A DNA stretch of 64,000 nt from Brevundimonas lenta (GTDB lineage: Bacteria > Pseudomonadota > Alphaproteobacteria > Caulobacterales > Caulobacteraceae). The position numbers and the translations under genes are program-made. The stretch is taken from NCBI RefSeq assembly GCF_014196335.1, contig NZ_JACIDM010000001.1:1054001-1118000 (forward strand). Direction: 5' to 3'. A model generated the notes under the pieces. The model saw only the letters and a program-made list of their open reading frames with translations, had not been told where the DNA came from and searched no databases. Below are positions 46,378 to 55,094 of the stretch, piece by piece (within the stretch, counting starts at the first letter, position 1; each line of letters opens with the position of its first letter).

Positions 46378-46653
46378 TCACTTTTCAGCCCCCGGGCCGC
46401 GCGGCTCCAGCAGTTCGCGGCCTTCGCCCAGCAGAAGCAGACGCTCCTCCTCGTCGATCTTCACCAGCACCAGCCGGCGGGCGGGATCCAGCACCAGGGT
46501 CTCGACCACCTGCATGCGCTTCTCGCCACGCTCGGCGCTCAGCTTCGCCAGCAGTTGCGGGGCGTAGCGGCGCGCGGCCCATGCGGCCAGGCCGATGATG
46601 CCGAGAGTGAAGGCCAGGGCGAACACGGCCCTGAGCAGATCGAGGAAGTTCAT
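46378..46653 (-). CDS. fliO: Flagellar biosynthetic protein FliO
   Basis: The 91-residue bitopic membrane protein has an N-terminal TM helix (about residues 5-27) followed by the FliO cytoplasmic part (MQVVETLVLDPARRLVLVKIDEEERLLL; quoted core ETLVLDPARRLVLVKI). It helps assemble FliP. The position next to fliP and divergence from flgB support the call. The upstream minus-strand CtrA-like box is at 46707-46723. Confidence 0.88.
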   Translation of the reverse strand: MNFLDLLRAVFALAFTLGIIGLAAWAARRYAPQLLAKLSAERGEKRMQVVETLVLDPARRLVLVKIDEEERLLLLGEGRELLEPRGPGAEK

Positions 46654-46706
46654 GCGGAAAGGCCCCGCCGGAGACTGATTCCGGCAACCGAGCCTTCGGT
46701 CATCAT

Positions 46707-46723
46707 GGTTAACGCTCTGTTGA
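46707..46723 (-). promoter_or_regulatory. CtrA-like box upstream of fliO-fliP
   Basis: Read on the minus strand, TCAA-N7-TTAACC lies 54 bp before the fliO start. The 11-bp half-site spacing fits the CtrA consensus TTAA-N7-TTAA. It is divergent from the flgB box, with only a couple of bases between them. Unlike the three plus-strand flagellar promoters it is not followed by GGCA-N5-TGCC. Confidence 0.6.
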
Positions 46724-46724
46724 G

Positions 46725-46762
46725 ATAACGCCTCATTAACCATGCAGGCGGCATTTTCTGCC
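46725..46762 (+). promoter_or_regulatory. flgB promoter: CtrA-like box plus GGCA-N5-TGCC
   Basis: ATAACGCCTCATTAACC (46725-46741) is a CtrA-like box. After exactly 8 bp comes GGCATTTTCTGCC (46750-46762). The flgB GTG lies 40 bp downstream. The same order and spacing occurs before fliQ and fliF. A GAATC (CcrM-type GANTC) follows at about 46766. Confidence 0.75.
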
Positions 46763-46802
46763 CATCGAATCGTGGGCGATACGCGCCCGGAGACCGTCGC
46801 CC

Positions 46803-47207
46803 GTGGGCATCGCCGATCTTCCGCTGCTGGGCCAGATCAAGGGCCGCCTGTCGTGGCTGGACGAACGCCAGCGCGTCGTCGCCCAGAACGTCGCCAACGC
46901 CGACACGCCGGGCTACGTCGCCCGCGACCTGAACCAGCCGACCGACTTCGCCGCCGCAATGCGCAGCGGCGGGGGCGTGCAGATGACGCGCACCAGCGCC
47001 ATGCACATCGCTCCGGCGGGGCAGACGGCGCGCTTCGAGTCGACCGCCGCGCCGGACTCCGAGACCACGCTCGACGGCAACGCCGTCGTCGTCGAGGAGC
47101 AGATGCTCAAGATGGCCGAGAGCCGCATGGCCTACGACGCGGCCATCGGCTTCTACCAGAAGTCCATGCAGATGCTCCGGATGGCCGCCCGGCCACCCGG
47201 CCGCTGA
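46803..47207 (+). CDS. flgB: Flagellar basal-body rod protein FlgB
   Basis: The 134-residue proximal rod subunit is exported by the flagellar type III system. The N-terminal rod motif is QRVVAQNVANADTPGYVARDL, and the C-terminal helix KMAESRMAYDAAIGFYQKSMQML packs in the rod. Start is GTG 46803. It is the first gene of flgB-flgC-fliE with 19- and 9-bp gaps, under the promoter at 46725-46762. Confidence 0.95.
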   Translation: MGIADLPLLGQIKGRLSWLDERQRVVAQNVANADTPGYVARDLNQPTDFAAAMRSGGGVQMTRTSAMHIAPAGQTARFESTAAPDSETTLDGNAVVVEEQMLKMAESRMAYDAAIGFYQKSMQMLRMAARPPGR

Positions 47208-47226
47208 TCGACAGGGGGAGTAACCG

Positions 47227-47646
47227 ATGCCCGATCCCGTTCCGCCGAGAAACAGCGCCATGGCCGTCGCCGCCAGCGCGCTCAAGGCCCAGCAGTCGCG
47301 CATGCGCGTCATCGCCGAGAACATCGCCAACGCCCAGTCGACGGCCCAGACCGCCGGGGGCGATCCCTACCGCCGTCAGATCCCGGTCTTCCAGGCGCGT
47401 GAGATCGACGGCGCCACCGGCGTCACCCTCGCCGAGGTTCGCCCCGACATGGGCGACTTCCGCTCCGAGTACGACCCGTCCCACCCGGCCGCCAACGCCG
47501 AGGGCTATGTCCTGCGTCCCAATGTCGACACCCTCGTCGAGGCCATGGACATGCGCGAGGCCCAGCGGGCCTACGAGGCCAACCTCAACGTCATCGAGAC
47601 GGCGCGTTCGATGGACGCCCGCACGCTCGACATCCTCAAGAAGTAG
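47227..47646 (+). CDS. flgC: Flagellar basal-body rod protein FlgC
   Basis: The 139-residue proximal rod subunit has the rod N-terminal motif KAQQSRMRVIAENIANAQST, the central DPYRRQIPVFQ, and a C-terminal helix ending RSMDARTLDILKK. The ribosome-binding site AGGGGGAG lies just before ATG 47227. It follows flgB and precedes fliE, the usual order. Confidence 0.96.
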   Translation: MPDPVPPRNSAMAVAASALKAQQSRMRVIAENIANAQSTAQTAGGDPYRRQIPVFQAREIDGATGVTLAEVRPDMGDFRSEYDPSHPAANAEGYVLRPNVDTLVEAMDMREAQRAYEANLNVIETARSMDARTLDILKK

Positions 47647-47655
47647 GGCTGACGC

Positions 47656-47955
47656 ATGAATCCCTTGATGGCGGCCAAGGCCTATGCGGCGATCCAGGGC
47701 GGCGACATGCCGACCTCGCCCGTAGGCGGCGCGGCCCAGTCCGGCTTCGCCGAGATGCTGACCAGCGTCATGGGCGACATGACCCAGTCCACCCGCGCCG
47801 CCGAGGGCCAGATGGCCACCGCCGTGCAGGGCCAGGGCAGCCTTATCGACGTCGTCACCGCCGTCAGCTCCGCCGAGGCCTCGCTGGAAACCGTCATGGC
47901 CGTGCGCGACCAGGTGATCTCGGCCTACCAGGAAATCATGCGGATGCCGATCTGA
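47656..47955 (+). CDS. fliE: Flagellar hook-basal body protein FliE
   Basis: The 99-residue adaptor joins the MS ring to the rod. The C-terminal core is SAEASLETVMAVRDQVISAYQEIMRMPI, the FliE signature (quoted core VMAVRDQVISAYQEIMRM). It is last in the flgBC-fliE operon, 9 bp after flgC. Confidence 0.95.
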   Translation: MNPLMAAKAYAAIQGGDMPTSPVGGAAQSGFAEMLTSVMGDMTQSTRAAEGQMATAVQGQGSLIDVVTAVSSAEASLETVMAVRDQVISAYQEIMRMPI

Positions 47956-47965
47956 CGGCAGACCG

Positions 47966-48805
47966 TCAGGCGGTGGGCGCACGCCCCCGCAGCCACTGCG
48001 ACAGCACCCATTTCTCACCGCTTGTCGGCGGCAGGCCCGCGTGCCGGGTCGCTTGGTCGATCGCGCCGTTCGGCAGGGTGTTGGCCCACAGCAGGGCGTC
48101 GCCCTTCCGGCCGCGATGGCGCAGGTCCCCGGCCTCGAACGCCGTCTCGCCGCCCTCGAAATCGTCGTTCAGATACACGAGGCAGGTGGCGATCCGTTGC
48201 CCGCGCCGGGCCAGGTCGTCGGCATAGCCGGGCAAGGCGGGATCCAGCCAGTCGACGTGCCAGTCGAACGTCTGTCCCACCGAATAGTGCAGCACCTGCG
48301 TCCATTCGAGGCCGGGAACCGGCAGGCCCGCCGCCCGCGCGATCCGCTCGCGCACAAGCGCCAGCGTCACGCTCATCCGCTGCAGTTCGAACACCGCCGC
48401 GGCGTTCGTCCGCACGCCCTCGCGCCGACCCTCGCCGGTCGCCCGGTCATAAACCAGCGCCGGCTCGGTCAGGGCCTCCGCCCGCGCCCGCAGCCAGTCG
48501 CAGACCTCGCTCGGGACGAACCCCGGAATGGCGAGGATGGCCGGGCTCACGCTGAGCCGCTCCGGCGGCGGCGGCGTAAGCCAACGCGCGAGGTCGACCG
48601 GGTCGAGCAACTGCATTTCCTCCCGCGCCGGGGCGAACCCGCTTGCCGCGGAGCGCGCCAGCAACTCCAGCGCCGCGCGCCAGTCCTGCCGCACGCCCAG
48701 CCCCATGGCGTTCAGCACCGCGAGCCGGTGCATCGCCGCGCCATCGCCGGTCGTGGCGGCGGCCGTCAGCGTCTGCGGATCAAAGTCGAGAGGGTTCATC
48801 GTCAC
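47966..48805 (-). CDS. 2OG-Fe(II) oxygenase, prolyl 4-hydroxylase-like
   Basis: The 279-residue protein has an N-terminal Sel1-like segment (GLGVRQDWRAALELLARSAASG) and a C-terminal double-stranded beta-helix dioxygenase domain. Iron ligands are His and Asp in FDWHVDWLDP and the distal His in ATRHAGLPP. The 2-oxoglutarate-binding basic residue is probably Lys in SGEKWVLSQW. Members hydroxylate prolines or peptides, and the target is unknown. It sits convergent to the flgBC-fliE operon with only 10 bp between. Confidence 0.87.
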   Translation of the reverse strand: MTMNPLDFDPQTLTAAATTGDGAAMHRLAVLNAMGLGVRQDWRAALELLARSAASGFAPAREEMQLLDPVDLARWLTPPPPERLSVSPAILAIPGFVPSEVCDWLRARAEALTEPALVYDRATGEGRREGVRTNAAAVFELQRMSVTLALVRERIARAAGLPVPGLEWTQVLHYSVGQTFDWHVDWLDPALPGYADDLARRGQRIATCLVYLNDDFEGGETAFEAGDLRHRGRKGDALLWANTLPNGAIDQATRHAGLPPTSGEKWVLSQWLRGRAPTA

Positions 48806-48919
48806 CGCCCCGTTCTAGGCCGCGAACGACAGGTGGCCAAGCTTACGGCGTTTTCATGCAAGGCTGCGCATCCGGCGGCGCGCCTCGCGGCCTCCAGAGG
48901 GTGAAGATCGGGAGTTCAC

Positions 48920-50239
48920 ATGATCCGTTTTGCGTCCGCCGTCAGCGCCCTGGCGCTGGCCGTCTGCCTGCCCGCGGTCGCCATGGCCCAGGGCGCGCCG
49001 CCGCCGCAGGTTCTGGTCCGGGCGGGCAATCTGTTCGATTCCGCGGCCGGCCGCATGGTCGGACCGCGCGATCTGCTCATCCGCGGCGAGCGGGTCGTCG
49101 AAGTGGGGCAGGGGCTGACGGCGCCTGAAGGCGCGACGGTGATCGACCTGTCCCGCTGCTCGGTCATCCCCGGCATGATCGACGGCCATACCCACCTGCT
49201 GCTTGAGCAGCCGAATGGCCAGGGTCTGTCCGATGTCGCCGCACGCGATCAGTCGCGGGACGGCGACGTCTACCGCGCCCTCACCGGCGCCCAGCGCGCG
49301 CGCCAGTATCTCGACGCCGGTTTCACCGCCGTGCGCGACCTCGGCAACTCCGGCCGGTTCCTCGATCTGATGCTGGAGCGGGCGATCAACGACGGCCGCG
49401 TCGCCGGGCCGCGCATCTACGGCTCGGGACCCGGCCTCGCCCCCGCCGGCGGGCAGATGGAGCCGCTGGCGGCCGATCCGCATGACCTCGTCAACGGCGA
49501 GTACCGCATCATCACCGGCGCCGATGACGCCCGCGCCGCCGTCCGTGACGCGATCGCGCGCGGGGCCGACGTCATCAAGATGTATCCCGAGGCCACGCCG
49601 CAGCGGACGCGCCTGTCGGTCGAGGAGATGGCCGCCATCGTCGCCGAGGCGCGCCGCCACGATATCCCCGTCGCCGCCCACGCCACCTCCGACGCCTCGA
49701 TCCGGGAGGCGGTCGAGGCGGGCGTCACCTCGATCGAGCACGCCTATGAGGTCTCGGACGAGACCCTGCGCCTGATGGCCGCGAAGGGCGTCTGGCTGGT
49801 CCCCACCGATCCGTCCCTGGAAATGGCGATGGAGTTCACCTCCAGCTGGCCGGAGCGCCCCCCGCAGGAGGAAATCGATCGCCATCTGCAGGCCGGGCGC
49901 GATCGCCTGATGCGCGCCCATCGGTCGGGCGTGCGCATCGCCCTCGGCTCGGACCTCTACCTCCCTTACGCCCCGGGGCGCGGCTCCGGTTCCCGGGCGA
50001 CCCTCGACGGCTACGTCGAGGCGGGACTGACGCCGGCGCAGGCCCTGCAGGCGGCGACCTGGGAGGCGGGCCGGATGCTCGGCGATGACGCGCTGGGCGT
50101 GCTTCGTCCGCGCAGCTGGGCCGATCTGGTCGCGGTCGATGGCGACCCGACGCAGGGCCTCGGACCGCTTCGCACGCCGCGCCTGGTCATGAAGGGCGGC
50201 GAGGTCGCGGCCGGCGACGCCGCCGCCTGCTCGGGCTGA
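48920..50239 (+). CDS. Secreted metal-dependent amidohydrolase
   Basis: The 439-residue protein has a signal peptide (about residues 1-24) and an amidohydrolase barrel. Metal ligands are seen in MIDGHTHLLLE (HxH), the carboxylated Lys in ADVIKMYPEAT, His in PVAAHATSD and SIEHAYEVS, and Asp in ALGSDLYLPYAPG. This resembles the imidazolonepropionase-like and prolidase (Xaa-Pro) branch found periplasmically in Caulobacterales. The substrate, possibly an aminoacyl-proline dipeptide, is an inference. Confidence 0.9.
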   Translation: MIRFASAVSALALAVCLPAVAMAQGAPPPQVLVRAGNLFDSAAGRMVGPRDLLIRGERVVEVGQGLTAPEGATVIDLSRCSVIPGMIDGHTHLLLEQPNGQGLSDVAARDQSRDGDVYRALTGAQRARQYLDAGFTAVRDLGNSGRFLDLMLERAINDGRVAGPRIYGSGPGLAPAGGQMEPLAADPHDLVNGEYRIITGADDARAAVRDAIARGADVIKMYPEATPQRTRLSVEEMAAIVAEARRHDIPVAAHATSDASIREAVEAGVTSIEHAYEVSDETLRLMAAKGVWLVPTDPSLEMAMEFTSSWPERPPQEEIDRHLQAGRDRLMRAHRSGVRIALGSDLYLPYAPGRGSGSRATLDGYVEAGLTPAQALQAATWEAGRMLGDDALGVLRPRSWADLVAVDGDPTQGLGPLRTPRLVMKGGEVAAGDAAACSG

Positions 50240-50295
50240 GCCGGGAACTCCGCCCCGGGCCCAAACGCTCGGTCTCCTGCAACCCGGAGATCGCC

Positions 50296-50682
50296 ATGCT
50301 GAAGGACCGCAACTCCTCCGCCATCGTCGCCGTCGGCGACATCGACCGCGCCCGCGCCTTCTATCAGGACATCCTCGGCCTGACCCTGGAGGAGGCCTAT
50401 GCCGAATCCGGCGTCCTGGGCTTCCGCACCGGCGAGACCTTCCTGATCGTCTACAAGTCCGACTACGCCGGCTCCAACCGCGCCAACGCCGTCGTCTGGA
50501 CCATGAACGGCGATCTCGTCGATACGGTGAACGAGCTGCGCGCCAAGGGCGTGGTCTTCGACCAGTACGACGAACTCCAGGGGCTCGACTTCAAGGACGG
50601 CGTCTACTCGGACGGACCGATGAAGCTGGCCTGGTTCAAGGACCCCGACGGCAACATCCTGCACCTGAACGAGGGCATGTGA
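50296..50682 (+). CDS. VOC (glyoxalase/bleomycin resistance) family protein
   Basis: The 128-residue protein is a single vicinal oxygen chelate module pair: SSAIVAVGDIDRARAFYQDILGLTL at the start and LAWFKDPDGNILHLNEG at the end, with the Glu/His ligand pattern typical of the fold. The exact reaction is unknown. Its stop overlaps the next gene (ATGA), so the two are cotranslated. Confidence 0.88.
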   Translation: MLKDRNSSAIVAVGDIDRARAFYQDILGLTLEEAYAESGVLGFRTGETFLIVYKSDYAGSNRANAVVWTMNGDLVDTVNELRAKGVVFDQYDELQGLDFKDGVYSDGPMKLAWFKDPDGNILHLNEGM

Positions 50683-51131
50683 TGATCCGGACCTGGCGTG
50701 GCGGCTGCCACTGCGGCGCGGTCCGGTTCGAATGCGACATCGACCTGGCGCCGGAGGGCGAGCGTTCTCCGCAGCTCCGGCCCGGCCCGTGGTTCGCCTC
50801 GACCCTGCGGTGCAACTGCTCGTTCTGCGGCAAGACCCGCATGTGGAAGAACCACACCCCGGCGGAGGCCTTCCGCCTGATCCAGGGCGAGGAGAACCTG
50901 ACCCACTACCGCTTCGGCTCAGGCGCGATCGACCACACCTTCTGCAGGACGTGCGGCGTCTATGCCTTCGTCAGCGCCTCGATGGATCTGCTCGGCGGCG
51001 ACTTCTACTGCATCAATGTCGCCTGTCTGGAGGATGTGCCTCCCGAGGTGCTGGACGCGGCCCCGATCCGCTACGAGGACGGCGCCCGCGACGACTGGGA
51101 CCACGCCCCGCCGGTGACGGGGTACCTCTGA
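50679..51131 (+). CDS. GFA family (glutathione-dependent formaldehyde-activating enzyme-like) protein
   Basis: The 150-residue zinc protein has the three cysteine motifs of the GFA fold: GGCHCGAVRFEC, CNCSFCGKT and FCRTCGVYAF. GFA family members bind zinc, and few act on formaldehyde adducts. Cotranscription with the VOC protein suggests a small detoxification pair, which is an inference. It is followed by a compound palindromic repeat. Confidence 0.88.
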   Translation: MMIRTWRGGCHCGAVRFECDIDLAPEGERSPQLRPGPWFASTLRCNCSFCGKTRMWKNHTPAEAFRLIQGEENLTHYRFGSGAIDHTFCRTCGVYAFVSASMDLLGGDFYCINVACLEDVPPEVLDAAPIRYEDGARDDWDHAPPVTGYL

Positions 51132-51135
51132 GTCA

Positions 51136-51343
51136 TTGTCATCCCGGACACCGCGCAGCGGTGATCCGGGACGCTGAGGCTGGCCTGTGAGCCTCCCGGA
51201 AGCTGCGTCAGCAGCTATCCGGGAGACAGCGAAGTTTCGCGCGGCGTTGGTCGGCTCCCGGATAATCGCGACGCGATTTCCGGGAGGTGCTCGCGAAGGT
51301 CTGCCCGTCCCGGCTCGTCGCTTCGCGCCGTCCGGGATGACAA
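51136..51343. repeat. Composite palindromic repeat with several hairpins
   Basis: Outer perfect 14-bp arms TTGTCATCCCGGAC (51136-51149) and GTCCGGGATGACAA (51330-51343) enclose nested hairpins: 51142-51171 (TCCCGGA-CACCGC stem), 51193-51225 (CTCCCGGA/TCCGGGAG) and 51255-51286 (same arms). All share the core TCCCGGA. It fills the gap between convergent genes and ends 2 bp before the acyltransferase stop. Confidence 0.8.
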
Positions 51344-51345
51344 GA

Positions 51346-52491
51346 CTAAGCTTCCAGCGCCGGCTCCAGGTTCGCAGCCCGACGATGCGACGAACGCCCT
51401 TTCAGCCAGTCGCGGATCCGGTTCTGCAGCGGCTGGTCGATGGTGAAGTGGAACAGGAAGGCGAAGGCGAACGCCGCCGCCACGCCCGCGACCCACAGCG
51501 CCCATTGCGCCCCGACCGGCAGGGCGAACCGGGCGATCAGGACATTGGCCACGCCGAACCAGGCGATCCGCACCACCTCGTTGGTGATGAACATCGAGAA
51601 CGAGACCTGCGCGGCCGTCTCGATCCATTTCGAGGGCCGCGGCGTCGGGATCGCGCCCGCCGCCAGGATGATGGTCGAGATGCAGGCCAGCGACACCAGG
51701 GCGTGCTTGTCGAAATACTGCACGAACGCGAGCAGCAGCGCCGCTCCGATCCCGGCCCAGCCCGCCAGCCTCGGCGCGATCCAGACCTTTTGCGCGAACC
51801 ACGCCAGCGCCATGCCGAGGAAGAACAACGGCAGCGCCCGGAAGAAGCCGAAGCCCATCGGCATCTGGTAGACGGGATAGCCGAACAGGCTCCAGGTCAG
51901 CTGGTTGGCCAGCAGATAGCCGCCGACGCCCAGCGCCAGCACGCTCCACGGCCCCAGCCGCATCAGGCCGCGCAGGATCCACGGGAAGGCGAGGTAGCAG
52001 CCGATCAGGGCCGAGATCGACCAGCTCGGCGCGTTCCAGCCGTATCCGCCATGCACCCCGAACGCCTGGGTCAGCGTCAACTGCGCCGGCAACTGGTCCC
52101 AGCGGAACCACTCGGGCGCCCGCGGCGCCAGGCCCAACAATCCGCTCACCACGACCAGGGCTGCCAGCGCCGCCCCCATCATCAGATGCGCCGGCCAGAC
52201 CCGCAGAATCCGCTTCAGGAAGAAGTCGCCCGCCGACATCCGGCCGCCCGCGACCGACGCGCCATAGACGCGCATCAGCACATAGCCGCTGTCGATCAGG
52301 AAGAAATTGGTCAGCAGGAAGCCGCCCCGCTCGAACACCGGATGCAGGCCCTCGGCCAGCGGAACCGGACCCGCGCCCTGGAAGTGATGCAGAATGATCA
52401 ACCCGGCCACGATGAAACGCAGCGCGTCGAGCCACCCGCCGCGCACGATGGGCGGTGTCTCATTCCGGGTCGAAATTGCGGTCCAGGCCAA
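51346..52491 (-). CDS. Acyltransferase family 3 membrane protein (OafA/YrhL-like)
   Basis: The 381-residue inner-membrane protein has about ten hydrophobic helices. The N-terminal family motif is WLDALRFIVAGLIILHHFQG with the catalytic-type histidine pair, and a second motif is FFLIDSGYVLMRVYG. These proteins O-acylate surface glycans or lipids. No glycan cluster is adjacent. ATG 52491 is the only good start. Confidence 0.9.
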   Translation of the reverse strand: MAWTAISTRNETPPIVRGGWLDALRFIVAGLIILHHFQGAGPVPLAEGLHPVFERGGFLLTNFFLIDSGYVLMRVYGASVAGGRMSAGDFFLKRILRVWPAHLMMGAALAALVVVSGLLGLAPRAPEWFRWDQLPAQLTLTQAFGVHGGYGWNAPSWSISALIGCYLAFPWILRGLMRLGPWSVLALGVGGYLLANQLTWSLFGYPVYQMPMGFGFFRALPLFFLGMALAWFAQKVWIAPRLAGWAGIGAALLLAFVQYFDKHALVSLACISTIILAAGAIPTPRPSKWIETAAQVSFSMFITNEVVRIAWFGVANVLIARFALPVGAQWALWVAGVAAAFAFAFLFHFTIDQPLQNRIRDWLKGRSSHRRAANLEPALEA

Positions 52492-52536
52492 GGGGAGGGC
52501 CTCCTTCGAGGCTCCTCCCGCAAGGACCGGGCCGGT

Positions 52537-54846
52537 CTAGGGCCGGATTTCCACGTCGACCCGGTCGATCCTGCCTGTGAAGGCGAACGGCAGCTGGTAG
52601 GTCCAGTCCACCGCCGAGCCGTTGTCCATGCCGACGTCCAAGCCCTCGCAGATCGAGAACTGGACCGGCACTGTCCGCTCCAGGCGACCCTGGGCCACCT
52701 TCTTCCCGTCGGCCTTCACGGTGACCTTGCCGCCCTTGCCCATGCCGCCGCCGTCATAGTCGAATTCGACTTCCAGCCGGTGGTCGCCCGCCGGCAGGGG
52801 CTCCTCGGCCGCGAAGGTGGGCCGTTCCTGACCGAGGTAGTTGTAGACGAAGGTGGGTCTGCCGTCCTTCAGGTACAGGCCATAGCCGCCCTCCGAGCCG
52901 CCCTGGGTGACAATCATCCCCTCGGCATGGTCGTCCGGGAGATCGACCTCGGCTGAGATTTTCCACGACTTGTTGAGCATCGGCAGGCAGGCGGCGTCGG
53001 GCAGGCCGACCATGCCCTCGTGATAGGTCACGCTGGACCGCTTGCCGACGAGGCTGGGTCGTCCCATCAGTTCGGCGTTCATTCGGATGCCGGCGCGCCA
53101 GTCCAGCGGGAGCACGTTGTATTTGGCGGCCTCGACCCACCAGAGATCCTGGAGTTCGCGCAGCTTGTCGGGGTTCTCGGCGGCCAGGTCGACGGCTTGC
53201 GAGAAGTCGCCGTCGAGCTTGTAGAGCTCCCAGACCGCATTGTCGGGGTTCCAGTTCTCGTCCCGGACCGCCTCCCAGGGCGCGAACGACGGGGCCGAGG
53301 CCATCCATCCGTCGTGGTATAGGCCCCGGTTGCAGCCCAGCTCGAAATATTGGGTGCGCCGCCGGGTGGGGGCGTCGGCGTCGTCCAGGGCGAAAGCGAA
53401 GCTGATGCCCTCGATCGGTTTCTGCGGCACGCCGTTCAGTTCGCGCGGGGCGGTGACGCCGCACAGCTCGTACAGGGTCGGCACGATGTCGATGGTGTGC
53501 AGGAACTGCTCCCGCAGCCCGCCCTTGTCCTTGATGCGGTCGGGCCAGCTGATGATCATCGGATTGCGCGTGCCGCCGAAGTGGCTGGCCACCTGCTTGG
53601 TCCACTGGAAGGGCGTGTTCATCGCGTGCGCCCAGGACGACGGGAAGTGGTTGAAATGCTTCGGTCCGCCCAGTTCGTCGATGGCCTTCAGATTATCCTG
53701 CCACTTCTCTGGGAAGCCGTTGAAGAACATGTTCTCGTTCAGCGAGCCCTCCAGCCCGCCCTCGGCGCTCGAGCCGTTGTCGCCGGCGATGTAGATAATC
53801 AGGGTGTTGTCGGCGTCGGGCAGGGCCTTCACTGCGTCGACGACCCGGCCCATGGCGTCGTCCACCTGGGCCCCGTAGCCGGCGAAGACCTCCATCATCC
53901 GGGCGTACAGCCGCTTCTGGTCGGCGTTCAGTCCCTCCCAGGCGGGCAGACCCTTGGACCGTTCGGTCAGTTTGGTCTCCTTGGGAACCACGCCCAGTTT
54001 CTTCTGCCGCTCCAGCGTCTGTTCGCGATAGGCGTCCCAGCCCATGTCGAACTGCCCCTTGAACCGGTCGATCCATTCCTTCGGGGCCTGGTGCGGCGCG
54101 TGCGTCGCGCCGGGGGCGACGTAGAGGAAGAAGGGCTTGTCCGGCGCGATCGCCTTGACCTTGCGCACCCAGGCGACGGCCTTGTCGGCCAGGTCTTCGG
54201 TCAGGTGATAGTCGGGATCGTCGGAGGCCGGGACGAGGTCGCGGTTCTCGAACAGCAGCGGGTTCCAGTGGTTCATGTCCCCGGCGTTGAACCCGTAGAA
54301 ATAATCGAAGCCCAGGCCGTTGGCCCAGCGGTCGAACGGCCCCGCCGCGCTCGTCTCCCAGGTCGGGGTGTTGTGGTTCTTGCCGACCCAGGCGGTCATG
54401 TAGCCGTTCTGGCGCAGCACCTCGCCGACCGTGCCGCAGTCCTTGGGCAGCACGCAGCAATAGCCGTCGTAGCCGGTGGCCACTTCGGTGATGCCGGCGA
54501 ACGAGGTCGAGTGGTGGTTGCGGCCGGTGATCAGCGCCGCCCGCGTCGGGCTGCACAGGGCCGTGGTGTGGAAGCAGTTGAAGCGCACCCCCTCCTTGGC
54601 CAGCCGGTCCATGGTCGGCGAGGGCACCCCGCCGCCGAAGGTCGAGAACTGGCCGAAGCCGACGTCGTCCAGCAGGATCAGCACGATGTTCGGCGCCCCC
54701 TTGGGCGGCTGCACCGGCTGCGGGAACTGGGCGGGATCGGAGTCCTGGTAGGTGCGCCCCACTTCGCCCGTGAAGTGGAAGTCGGGCCGCGGCAGGATGT
54801 CGGGGGTCGAGCCGTTGGCGGGTTTGGCGGGCGATTTGGAAGCCAT
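52537..54846 (-). CDS. Arylsulfatase (type I, formylglycine)
   Basis: The 769-residue sulfatase hydrolyses sulfate esters. The formylglycine motif is CSPTRAALITGRN (Cys98), metal ligands lie in ILLDDVGFGQ and YIAGDNGSSAEG, and the catalytic basic residues in WVGKNHNT. The C-terminal about 200 residues form a beta-rich accessory domain. No signal peptide is seen from ATG 54846, so it may be cytoplasmic. The annotated frame extends 11 codons further to 54879. It may supply sulfate when inorganic sulfate is scarce, which is an inference. Confidence 0.92.
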   Translation of the reverse strand: MASKSPAKPANGSTPDILPRPDFHFTGEVGRTYQDSDPAQFPQPVQPPKGAPNIVLILLDDVGFGQFSTFGGGVPSPTMDRLAKEGVRFNCFHTTALCSPTRAALITGRNHHSTSFAGITEVATGYDGYCCVLPKDCGTVGEVLRQNGYMTAWVGKNHNTPTWETSAAGPFDRWANGLGFDYFYGFNAGDMNHWNPLLFENRDLVPASDDPDYHLTEDLADKAVAWVRKVKAIAPDKPFFLYVAPGATHAPHQAPKEWIDRFKGQFDMGWDAYREQTLERQKKLGVVPKETKLTERSKGLPAWEGLNADQKRLYARMMEVFAGYGAQVDDAMGRVVDAVKALPDADNTLIIYIAGDNGSSAEGGLEGSLNENMFFNGFPEKWQDNLKAIDELGGPKHFNHFPSSWAHAMNTPFQWTKQVASHFGGTRNPMIISWPDRIKDKGGLREQFLHTIDIVPTLYELCGVTAPRELNGVPQKPIEGISFAFALDDADAPTRRRTQYFELGCNRGLYHDGWMASAPSFAPWEAVRDENWNPDNAVWELYKLDGDFSQAVDLAAENPDKLRELQDLWWVEAAKYNVLPLDWRAGIRMNAELMGRPSLVGKRSSVTYHEGMVGLPDAACLPMLNKSWKISAEVDLPDDHAEGMIVTQGGSEGGYGLYLKDGRPTFVYNYLGQERPTFAAEEPLPAGDHRLEVEFDYDGGGMGKGGKVTVKADGKKVAQGRLERTVPVQFSICEGLDVGMDNGSAVDWTYQLPFAFTGRIDRVDVEIRP

Positions 54847-55094
54847 CTCGGAAACTCCGGCGGGAACGGGGAGGGCCACCGTATTGACCGCCCCCGCGCC
54901 CCGGCATCGGGGGTTACCCTGGGGCGGATGGTCGGTAGTCCTGACCTTTCCCTGGACTTTCGGCTGACTGTCGGGTCCCGCCCCGGATGCTACGGTGCCG
55001 CGTCAGCGGACGTCCGCGCATGCCCGCGCGTCCGCCGGCGGCCTTCTCCCCCGACCCGCCAGGGCCCGCGTGCCCGCAACGAAAGGCTGAGCTG

